Shown in pieces: positions 5,444-9,456 of a DNA stretch of 9,456 bases. Below the pieces are notes generated by a model. That model had not been told where the DNA came from. It did not search any database and was given only the letters and a program-made list of their open reading frames with translations. The stretch is from Desulfobacterales bacterium (GTDB lineage Bacteria; Desulfobacterota; Desulfobacteria; Desulfobacterales; RPRI01): the NCBI GenBank assembly GCA_020052975.1, contig JAGVOC010000238.1, positions 1-9,456 on the forward strand, written 5' to 3'. The translations under genes were made by a program, and so were the position numbers. Numbering within the stretch: position 1 is the stretch's first letter; each line of letters begins with the position of its first letter.

Positions 5444-5472
5444 TATCTATATGACTTATCTATATGACTTAT
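5444..5472 (+). repeat. Tandem 13-bp repeat upstream of terS
   Basis: TATCTATATGACT occurs twice in tandem (5444-5456, 5457-5469), followed by a third partial TAT. It fills the 44-bp gap between the 119-aa gene and terS and ends just before the terS ribosome binding site. It could be an operator, a recent duplication, or part of a packaging recognition site, since pac sites often lie at terS in headful phages. No role is shown. Confidence 0.5.
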
Positions 5473-5485
5473 AGGGGGTATGGTA

Positions 5486-6073
5486 ATGAAAAAAATTAAC
5501 ACGGAAGTTTTGCTCAAGCTTATTTCGGAGGGCAAAAGCGGGCGGGAAATCTCCCGCCTTTTAGGGGTTAGCGATTCAGCAATTTGTCAGGCGAAAAAAC
5601 GTTTAACCCCTCCCTCTATGCCGGAAAGTTTTTCGAAGCTTACGGCCAAAGAGCAGGTTTTCGTCATGAATATGGCTCAGGGACAAACACGGATCAATTC
5701 TGCAATGAATTCCTTTGAATGCACAAGCAGGGATAGCGCAAAAAGCCTGGCCTACAATCTCATGCAAAAACCTGAAATCACAAATGCCATTGAAATACTC
5801 ATGGAGAACGTCGGGCTTACCAAACAATACCGGATCAAAAAACTTAAAACACACGTGGACAGCGGGAGTGCAGACATTTCTTTAAAGGCCCTCGATCAGT
5901 CATGGAAATTGGACGGCAGCTATGCGCCGGAAAAGTCCTTGAACTTAAGCCTTAACGTGAACGTCTCCGATGAAGAGCTCCAAAATCTTCAGGAGCTTTT
6001 GAAAGTTGCAAAGGAAAAATATGTTGCGGCAGTCCATGAGCGGGGGAATGGACAGGATGAGCGAAGTGATTAA
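5486..6073 (+). CDS. terS: Terminase small subunit-like protein (TerS)
   Basis: The ATG at 5486 lies 7 bases after GGGGG; the in-frame ATG at 5480 would be too close to it. The product has 195 residues. The N-terminal 40 residues are a helix-turn-helix (VLLKLISEGKSGREISRLLG, then VSDSAICQAKKRL) suited to binding DNA. The centre (about 50-120) matches terminase small subunits of the Terminase_2 type: LTAKEQVFVMNMAQGQTRIN, then SAKSLAYNLMQKPEITNAIE. The C-terminal part is helical. TerS recognises the phage packaging site and hands DNA to the large subunit. No large subunit is present anywhere in the element. In PICI satellites a lone TerS redirects the helper's TerL to satellite DNA. Family assignment is good; the hijacking role is inferred. 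Confidence 0.78.
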   Translation: MKKINTEVLLKLISEGKSGREISRLLGVSDSAICQAKKRLTPPSMPESFSKLTAKEQVFVMNMAQGQTRINSAMNSFECTSRDSAKSLAYNLMQKPEITNAIEILMENVGLTKQYRIKKLKTHVDSGSADISLKALDQSWKLDGSYAPEKSLNLSLNVNVSDEELQNLQELLKVAKEKYVAAVHERGNGQDERSD

Positions 6074-6344
6074 GGTTCTCAATTTTCAGACAAATAATAT
6101 TGTGGAGGGTAGTAGAGGTTGCCCTCCCCCCCTAAACTTTGGGTGCCACCGGCCTGAGAAAAAGAATTCTTTAGTTTTCTACCCTACCAGCAGCAGGGTT
6201 ACCGGGATGCTTATCCCTTTGTTTGTCTGTAAGCATGATACTTATGTAGGCAGGGGGAATGAGGCAATAAATGGTTACAAGACAGTTACAGACCTCTATG
6301 GAATGGCTTTTATCAACCTTTTACAAGGCAACACTGGATTGTGA
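6057..6344 (+). CDS. Doubtful 95-codon frame overlapping terS and the next HTH gene; possible remnant
   Basis: An ATG inside the terS tail opens MSEVIKVLNFQTNNIVEG and runs to a TGA at 6342-6344 that overlaps the following GTG as GTGA. Only the first 20 or so residues look protein-like. The rest is proline-, cysteine- and glycine-rich and crosses hairpins (GGAGGG 6104-6109 with CCCTCC 6122-6127; a seven-C run at 6126-6132) and the arm-like repeat. In phages the gene after terS is usually terL, so this might be the first codons of a deleted terL followed by unrelated sequence, but the match is too short to claim. If it is not coding, the 267 bp from 6074 to 6340 hold no gene. Confidence 0.25.
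   Translation: MSEVIKVLNFQTNNIVEGSRGCPPPLNFGCHRPEKKNSLVFYPTSSRVTGMLIPLFVCKHDTYVGRGNEAINGYKTVTDLYGMAFINLLQGNTGL
6204..6230 (+). terminator. Weak terminator-like hairpin after terS
   Basis: GGGAT-GCTT-ATCCC (6204-6217) forms a 5-bp stem with a tetraloop, followed by the T-rich TTTGTTTGTCTGT. It would end the rightward replication/terS transcript. The stem is short, so confidence is low. Confidence 0.3.
6271..6290 (+). repeat. Internal copy of the arm-type repeat
   Basis: ATGGTTACAA followed by GACAGTTACA repeats GTTACA with the same 11-bp period as the blocks at 1443-1466 and 9268-9291, and the first unit matches them exactly for ten bases. It lies in the non-coding stretch after terS, ahead of an att-like sequence and the second excisionase-like gene. 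It may bind integrase or mark an old element end. Confidence 0.45.
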
Positions 6345-6349
6345 ATCCA
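6321..6349. repeat. att-like sequence resembling the tRNA-Sec core
   Basis: GGCAACACTGGATT (6327-6340) matches 13 of 14 bases of the att repeat (GGCAACACCGGATT at 1295-1308 and 9404-9417). The sequence then continues as an anticodon-arm-like palindrome, TGGATT-GTG-AATCCA (6335-6349). The preceding TTTACA also resembles the att TTTGTAACA. It stands 30 bp to the right of arm-like repeats, in the same order as at the right end of the element. It may be a relic of a former att site or a secondary target; chance is possible. Confidence 0.35.
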
Positions 6350-6532
6350 ATGTCTAAGCGTCTGCTTACCGTAAAAGAGACGGCTGAATACTTAAGCCGG
6401 AGCGTTTTAGCTGTCAGAGAACTGATGTACCGGGGCCGTTTACCTTTTGTGAAGTTTGACCGGCGGATTTATTTTGATATCCGTGATCTCGATCAAGTCA
6501 TTGAACAGCACAAGCAAAGGTTTGTTCCGTGA
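6341..6532 (+). CDS. Excisionase-family helix-turn-helix protein
   Basis: The 63-residue product has the HTH_17/excisionase pattern: LLTVKETAEYLSRSVLAVRE, then LMYRGRLPFVKFDRRIYFDI and RDLDQVIEQHK. The first helices read the DNA; the PFVKFDRRIYF stretch is the wing, and DLDQVIEQ the closing helix. The GTG at 6341 and an ATG at 6350 are both possible. Neither has a strong ribosome binding site (AAGG at 6325-6328 serves the GTG best), so expression may be low or coupled to the frame upstream. Excisionases of this type bend DNA at the att arms to turn the integrase toward excision. It is more basic than typical AlpA proteins and is only distantly like the HTH protein at 2722. A terminator-like hairpin follows. 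Confidence 0.82.
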   Translation: MNPMSKRLLTVKETAEYLSRSVLAVRELMYRGRLPFVKFDRRIYFDIRDLDQVIEQHKQRFVP

Positions 6533-6572
6533 ACTTGAACTTCTTAATAACCTTAGATTTCAGAGCTTTTAA

Positions 6573-6620
6573 GGGGCATATCTGTAAACGCTTGGGTAAA
6601 TATACCCCTTCTTTCTTCTT
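6573..6620 (+). terminator. Probable terminator after the second HTH gene
   Basis: GGGGCATAT (6573-6581) pairs with ATATACCCC (6600-6608) with one mismatch. A tighter GGGTA-AATA-TACCC hairpin (6594-6607) competes. Both are followed by TTCTTTCTTCTT (6609-6620), a pyrimidine tract rich in T. It would separate the left transcript from the right-hand module. Confidence 0.45.
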
Positions 6621-6672
6621 ATGTCGTCTGTACCCTTGCCTTGAGCAAAAAACGGGGTGATGGGTTAAATGG

Positions 6673-6686
6673 CATATACGTATATG
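6673..6686. promoter_or_regulatory. 14-bp perfect palindrome CATATACGTATATG, operator-like
   Basis: A perfect palindrome stands alone in the non-coding gap ahead of the coiled-coil gene. Its size and symmetry suit a dimeric repressor. It differs from the palindrome at the XRE promoter, so it would be read by another regulator. Function is inferred. Confidence 0.4.
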
Positions 6687-6751
6687 GTTTTGCCCGTAGG
6701 ATCGATTCTAGCGCACATATGGGGGGGCTGTGAAACATTCTAGAGGTGATT

Positions 6752-6775
6752 TCGGTATAGATATCGGTACAGATA
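6752..6775 (+). repeat. Tandem 12-bp repeat TCGGTAYAGATA
   Basis: TCGGTATAGATA and TCGGTACAGATA lie head to tail about 100 bp upstream of the coiled-coil gene, and the following GGGATACC forms an inverted repeat with the first GGTAT. Tandem near-helical repeats here suggest a regulator binding site. Confidence 0.4.
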
Positions 6776-6873
6776 TGGGGATACCTCTGAAAATGGCTTA
6801 AATTGGAACCAGGGGGGCGTTCTCGATAAAGAGGACACTTTTTATTAACCATTTAAAACAAAGGGGATAGAAC

Positions 6874-7464
6874 ATGACAGACTTAAGGGAACAATTCACA
6901 GAGCTTCAAAAGGAGATTAGCGCATTGGGTAGTGTTCAGTCCGGGTTGAAGGAAGAGCAAGCGGCGATTTGGAAAGCATATCATAGGTTGATAACGGAGC
7001 GACAGGAACTTCTTGAGTTACAGGAAAACGAAGCGGCGAAGGGGCTTGACTCGAAGATAGCGGCACTAAGGAAAAAGGTTGATCTGCTCAATGAGAAAAT
7101 TGAAGGTTCAAGCTCTGAGAGTATCAATGCTAAAATTGCCCGTCATCCTGAAAGTAAGTTGCATACAATGGCGGAGGCGATTCAAGCGAGCGGGGTTAAA
7201 AAAATGGAGGAGCTTTCCCGTGAGCTTGAAGCTCATCTGATAAAGCTTGAAAAAGCCAAGAAGGATTATCTCTCTTTTGTGATGGTAGCAGATGATCTTT
7301 ATCACCGGCTTTTTGATGGTTATTTTCTTTTGCAGCGGGTAGAGCAATGTTTGCCAGTCGAAAAGCGTAAGGTTGTCAAGCCAAGAAGAGCGCCGGAGTG
7401 GACTTTTTTTTGCATGGAAGATGAAATCAAAAAAGCTTATTCCCGTCCTGTCATGATTTATTAA
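6874..7464 (+). CDS. Uncharacterised coiled-coil protein, 196 residues
   Basis: The ATG follows AAAGGGGATAGAAC. Residues 1-80 are a long charged helix with heptad character (REQFTELQKEISALGSVQSG, then RQELLELQENEAAKGLDSKI), broken by a serine-rich hinge (EGSSSES, about 77-83). A second coiled coil covers about 105-140 (VKKMEELSRELEAHLIKLEK). The C-terminal 50 residues form a distinct block with the basic patch KRKVVKPRRAPEWTFF. There is no signal peptide, membrane segment or enzyme motif. I do not recognise the family. It is the first gene of the right-hand module, followed 20 bp later by another unknown. In phage satellites, non-replicative genes here often interfere with or redirect helper assembly, and a coiled coil could suit a scaffold-like role, but that is only a hypothesis. 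Confidence 0.72.
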   Translation: MTDLREQFTELQKEISALGSVQSGLKEEQAAIWKAYHRLITERQELLELQENEAAKGLDSKIAALRKKVDLLNEKIEGSSSESINAKIARHPESKLHTMAEAIQASGVKKMEELSRELEAHLIKLEKAKKDYLSFVMVADDLYHRLFDGYFLLQRVEQCLPVEKRKVVKPRRAPEWTFFCMEDEIKKAYSRPVMIY

Positions 7465-7484
7465 GAGAAAGGAGAATAATAGTT

Positions 7485-7949
7485 ATGTCAGACTATCAGT
7501 CGTTACCAGTTTTAAGTTTCCTTTCCTTGGAAGGTGAGGAAACAGCGCAAGCAGAAAAGCCGGGTGTCCTTGCCTTCCCGAATTCTCAAGGGGTTGATGA
7601 AGCGGAGCAGAGGCAGCAAACACAATCTGCAAAGGAAGCAGCGCAACAGGCGGGGCATCAGGCTGAAATGGAGAACATTGCAAAGTATGGCCCTTTGGAT
7701 CGTACAAGTGAACGATTGTTGACAGATGAAGAACAGGTCATTTCAGGTTTGCTTGATAACAAAGACGTTGAAGGTCTCAAGTCAATGCTCACAACCAAGC
7801 TTGATGAAATAGGCGGCAATCCTGAAGATTACCGGATGCTCGATTATTACAGGGGGCTTATTAATCCCGATGAACCTGAGAGTATGGAGTTTTTTTTCAA
7901 AATATCCTGTATGACAGTCAAACACTTGAACCGATTAAAAAGCAGGTAA
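7485..7949 (+). CDS. Uncharacterised acidic protein, 154 residues
   Basis: The gene follows the coiled-coil gene by 20 bp, with AAAGGAG about 10 bases before the ATG, so the two probably share a transcript. Residues 1-36 are acidic and look disordered. Residues 37-62 are a glutamine- and alanine-rich stretch (EAEQRQQTQSAKEAAQQAGH). Residues 70-154 look like a folded helical domain (LLTDEEQVISGLLDNKDVEG, then YRMLDYYRGLINPDEPESME). There is no signal peptide or membrane helix. I do not recognise it. Being acidic beside a basic coiled-coil partner, it may bind that partner. The promoter of the XRE gene begins 9 bp after its stop, so the operon ends here or reads through into the repressor and integrase. 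Confidence 0.72.
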   Translation: MSDYQSLPVLSFLSLEGEETAQAEKPGVLAFPNSQGVDEAEQRQQTQSAKEAAQQAGHQAEMENIAKYGPLDRTSERLLTDEEQVISGLLDNKDVEGLKSMLTTKLDEIGGNPEDYRMLDYYRGLINPDEPESMEFFFKISCMTVKHLNRLKSR

Positions 7950-7957
7950 AAAAAGAC

Positions 7958-7987
7958 TTGACAAATGATGAACTAAGTTCATATAAT
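7958..7987 (+). promoter_or_regulatory. Consensus sigma70 promoter of the repressor-integrase unit
   Basis: TTGACA (7958-7963) and TATAAT (7982-7987) are both perfect consensus boxes with an 18-base spacer. An A-rich tract (GGTAAAAAAAG) just upstream could be an UP element. Transcription should start at about 7994, the A of the repressor ATG, so the mRNA would have no leader. Confidence 0.85.
7968..7982. promoter_or_regulatory. Palindromic operator ATGAACTAAGTTCAT inside the promoter
   Basis: A perfect 7-1-7 inverted repeat fills the spacer between the -35 and -10 boxes and touches the -10. A dimeric HTH repressor bound here would block RNA polymerase. The adjacent XRE protein is the obvious candidate, giving autorepression. 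Confidence 0.7.
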
Positions 7988-7993
7988 GATAAT

Positions 7994-8200
7994 ATGAAAC
8001 AGTGGACACCTACCCGGATTAAAGATTTCAGAAAGAGTTTTAATCTGAATCAGAATGCTTTTGGTCTTAAATTAGGTGTTACCGCTCGTTACATAATCTA
8101 TCTTGAAAAGGGGGTGAAGCGGCCAGGGAAAACTTTAAAGCTGTTTTTGGATTGTCTTGAAAAAGAAGTAACAAGGGAACGAAAAGGAAAGGGGGTGTAA
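7994..8200 (+). CDS. XRE-family (Cro/CI-like) repressor
   Basis: The 68-residue protein is essentially one XRE helix-turn-helix domain: [20 protein letters not shown], then [20 protein letters not shown]. The [21 protein letters not shown] core is the turn and recognition helix. There is no dimerisation or protease-like domain, so it resembles a Cro-type protein more than full CI. The ATG at 7994 coincides with the predicted transcription start, so translation would be leaderless, as for phage lambda cI from PRM. The frame is open to a TTG at 7958, but that codon is part of the -35 box and lacks a ribosome binding site. It sits 4 bp before the integrase gene and probably controls both, through the palindrome in its promoter. 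Confidence 0.85.
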   Translation: MKQWTPTRIKDFRKSFNLNQNAFGLKLGVTARYIIYLEKGVKRPGKTLKLFLDCLEKEVTRERKGKGV

Positions 8201-8204
8201 ATTA

Positions 8205-9350
8205 ATGGGTACTCTCTATCTGAGAGGAAAGACCTGGTGGATAAAATACTATCGGCACGGTAAGGCTTATTTTGAGAGCGCAGGCACCGACAAAGAGACA
8301 GAGGCAAAAAGAAAGCTCAGAATCAGAGAAGGACAGATAGAGGAAAACAAATTTCCGGGACTCAGAGTAGAGCGGATACTTTTTGACGAGCTTTCTGAAG
8401 ACCTTCTCAATGATTACCGGATCAACGGGAAGAAATCAATTGAGAGGGCGGAGAATAGCTTGATTCACCTGAAGCGTTCTTTTTCCGGTTGTAAAGCGAT
8501 TAACATAACCACAGACAGCATACAACACTATATCGTCAAGCGTCTGGAAAAAGGAGCGGAAAACGGAACGATCAACAGGGAACTATCCGCATTAAAGCGC
8601 ATGTTCACATTGGCGGTAAGACAGACACCGCAAAAGGTTATCAATGTTCCCTATGTACCCAAACTGAGAGAAAACAACGTGAGGAGCGGTTATTTTGAGC
8701 ATGATGAATACCTGAAACTCAAGGACGCTCTGCCCGATTACCTGAAACCCGTACTCACAATGGCTTATCATACCGGAATGCGAAAAGGGGAAATCCTTCA
8801 ATTGACATGGAACAGGGTTAATCTCCTTGAAGGGAAAATCACTCTTGATGCGGGAACCACAAAGAACAATGAGTCCCGGATTATCTATCTTAGCGGCGAA
8901 CTCTATGAAACGATCCATAAGCAGTATACCCTGAAAGAATATCTGCAGCAGAGGAATTTTCCGGTATGTGAATATGTTTTCTTTCGGAACGGTCAACGGA
9001 TTGTTGATTTCGGGGACGCATGGGACTCTGCATTAGAAAGAGCGAAACTGTCAAGAAAGCTGTTTCACGATCTCAGGAGAACAGCAGTAAGGAACATGGT
9101 AAGGGCCGGTATCCCGGAAGTGGTTGCTATGAGGATATCAGGACACAAGACAAGGGCGGTTTTTGACAGGTATAACATTGTGAATGAAACAGACCTGCAG
9201 AAAGCCTCTGAAATGATTAACAGGTTGCATGCAGAACGCCGTGAAAAAATAGAACATAGCAGTAAAAATGGTTACAAAATGGTTACAATTTCCAATTGTG
9301 AAGATCAAGAAGCAACAGAGGAAAAAAGATGCAAAGCCGTAAGTCCTTGA
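8205..9350 (+). CDS. int: Tyrosine recombinase (integrase) of the element
   Basis: The 381-residue product is a full-length phage-type integrase. The N-terminal 50 residues ([20 protein letters not shown]) form the arm-binding domain, residues 60-150 the SAM-like core-binding domain, and 160-340 the catalytic domain. All catalytic residues are visible: R193 (GMRKGE), K220 (TTKNNESR), H288 and R291 (HDLRR), H314 (SGHKT) and the nucleophile Y323 (DRYN). It recombines the att core in the tRNA-Sec anticodon region. GGGGGTG precedes the ATG and the gene follows the XRE repressor by 4 bp. It ends 5 bp from the att repeat and converges on selC with no terminator between. The codons for NGYKMVT near the C-terminus are also the arm-type site at 9268-9291. 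Confidence 0.96.
   Translation: MGTLYLRGKTWWIKYYRHGKAYFESAGTDKETEAKRKLRIREGQIEENKFPGLRVERILFDELSEDLLNDYRINGKKSIERAENSLIHLKRSFSGCKAINITTDSIQHYIVKRLEKGAENGTINRELSALKRMFTLAVRQTPQKVINVPYVPKLRENNVRSGYFEHDEYLKLKDALPDYLKPVLTMAYHTGMRKGEILQLTWNRVNLLEGKITLDAGTTKNNESRIIYLSGELYETIHKQYTLKEYLQQRNFPVCEYVFFRNGQRIVDFGDAWDSALERAKLSRKLFHDLRRTAVRNMVRAGIPEVVAMRISGHKTRAVFDRYNIVNETDLQKASEMINRLHAERREKIEHSSKNGYKMVTISNCEDQEATEEKRCKAVSP
9268..9291 (+). promoter_or_regulatory. Candidate integrase arm-type site, right end
   Basis: This 24-bp block is identical to 1443-1466 and contains two ATGGTTACAAW units with an 11-bp period. It lies within the last codons of the integrase, 65 bp from the att repeat. Matching direct repeats near both ends support arm binding by the integrase. 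Confidence 0.55.
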
Positions 9351-9355
9351 TTTTA

Positions 9356-9422
9356 AATGGCGGGAGCGTGTGGGAATCGAACCCACCCTGCCCGTTTGTA
9401 ACAGGCAACACCGGATTTGAAG
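9356..9422 (-). repeat. Right attachment site within the intact tRNA-Sec gene
   Basis: This is the second copy of the 67-bp perfect repeat (offset 8109 from 1247-1313). It supplies the 3' part of the functional tRNA, starting at the anticodon loop, so the sequence here came with the element and replaced the displaced original half. Tyrosine integrases commonly cross over in a tRNA anticodon loop. Confidence 0.95.
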
Positions 9423-9455
9423 TCCGAGAGGGACACCAGAGCCCTATACACTCCC
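9358..9455 (-). tRNA. selC: tRNA-Sec (anticodon TCA), selenocysteine tRNA
   Basis: The 98-base gene has an 8-bp acceptor stem (GGGAGTGT with ACGCTCCC), a 5-bp T stem (GTGGG/CCCAC), an anticodon arm TCGGA-CTTCAAA-TCCGG with anticodon TCA, a long variable arm (TTGCCTG/CGGGCAG) and an encoded CCA after discriminator G. The 8+5 acceptor/T layout, long variable arm and TCA anticodon are diagnostic of bacterial tRNA-Sec, which decodes UGA as selenocysteine. It is complete despite the insertion because the element carries an identical 3' half. Its promoter lies beyond the right edge. Its transcript now enters the integrase gene antisense, and the likely original terminator is 8.1 kb away at 1099-1141. 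Confidence 0.95.
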
Positions 9456-9456
9456 A

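Larger units (their letters stand above)
6533..6873. other. 340-bp regulatory gap with palindrome and repeats, no confident gene
   Basis: No standard gene is supported. The stretch holds, in order, a terminator-like hairpin (6573-6620), a 14-bp palindrome (6673-6686), a G7 run (6721-6727), a tandem 12-bp repeat (6752-6775) enclosed by AGAGGT/ACCTCT (6742-6747, 6783-6788), and a possible promoter for the next gene (TTGGAA, 16 bases, GATAAA near 6804-6831). A 24-codon peptide (6669-6743, MAYTYMVLPVGSILAHIWGG...) and a second frame (GTG 6730 to TAA 6801) would fuse into 43 codons if the G7 run had six Gs. This may be a frameshifted small gene or chance. The minus-strand frame at 6619-6852 has no ribosome binding site. 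Confidence 0.45.
1314..9422 (+). mobile_element. Integrated phage-satellite-like island in tRNA-Sec (8109 bp including one att copy)
   Basis: The element is bounded by the 67-bp tRNA-Sec repeats, with a tyrosine integrase directly next to the rebuilt tRNA. All genes read rightward. Content: two small excisionase/AlpA-type HTH proteins, a CHC2 primase fragment, a P-loop replication ATPase with an iteron cluster, a terminase small subunit, an XRE repressor, the integrase and five uncharacterised proteins. There is no large terminase, portal, capsid, tail, lysis, relaxase or conjugation gene. Integrase plus AlpA plus primase plus lone TerS is the known hallmark set of PICI-type satellites. Boundaries are certain from the repeats. 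The satellite label is inference; a decayed prophage or a non-conjugative integrative element are the alternatives. Confidence 0.8.

Noticed and set aside
6335..6349. tRNA-His anticodon arm (TTGTGAA loop)
   Set aside because: Only the anticodon arm matches; no acceptor, D or T arm is present. Similarity to the tRNA-Sec att core upstream explains it better.
6619..6852. Minus-strand 77-codon frame in the regulatory gap
   Set aside because: It has no ribosome binding site and crosses the palindrome and repeats.
8592..8996. Minus-strand 134-codon frame
   Set aside because: It is the antisense shadow of the integrase catalytic domain.

Overview
The window holds a complete, compact integrated element of about 8.1 kb inserted in the 3' half of a selenocysteine tRNA gene (tRNA-Sec, selC), with about 1.2 kb of flanking chromosome on the left. 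A tRNA-Sec gene implies a selenoprotein-using bacterium. The frequent AAAGGAG ribosome binding sites, the moderate base composition and the gene types fit an anaerobic lineage such as Desulfobacterota or Nitrospirota, but this taxonomic guess is weak.

Left flank (1-1246). All recognisable genes read on the minus strand: the first 15 codons of an unidentified gene at the window edge, about 440 bp with no convincing gene, then a Phd/YefM-RelE type II toxin-antitoxin pair with a near-consensus promoter, operator-like repeats and an upstream terminator. That terminator was probably the original end of the selC transcript before insertion.

Element (1314-9422). It is bounded by a perfect 67-bp direct repeat (1247-1313 and 9356-9422). 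The repeat runs from the anticodon loop of tRNA-Sec through the encoded CCA, so insertion rebuilt a full tRNA at the right end. Every element gene reads rightward. In order: a 73-aa unknown; a structured leader and a 267-aa unknown; an AlpA/excisionase-like HTH protein; a CHC2 zinc-finger primase fragment; a P-loop replication ATPase whose 3' end carries a cluster of TCTCTACC/GGTAGAGA iterons (a candidate origin); a 119-aa unknown; a terminase small subunit; a probable decayed segment; a second excisionase-like HTH; a regulatory gap; a coiled-coil protein; a 154-aa unknown; an XRE repressor with a consensus, palindrome-bearing promoter and apparently leaderless mRNA; and a tyrosine integrase ending 5 bp from the tRNA repeat.

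Interpretation. Integrase, AlpA-like regulator, primase/replication ATPase with its own origin, and a small terminase subunit, with no large terminase, capsid, tail, lysis or conjugation genes, is the gene set of a phage satellite (PICI-like island). Such an element would excise and replicate by itself and rely on a helper phage for packaging, redirected by its own TerS. This is inference from gene content; no helper and no mobilisation are visible. The three unknown proteins at the left and the two between the second HTH and the repressor are the best candidates for novel functions. An att-like sequence with arm-like repeats at 6271-6349 suggests the element may be a composite of two ancestors.
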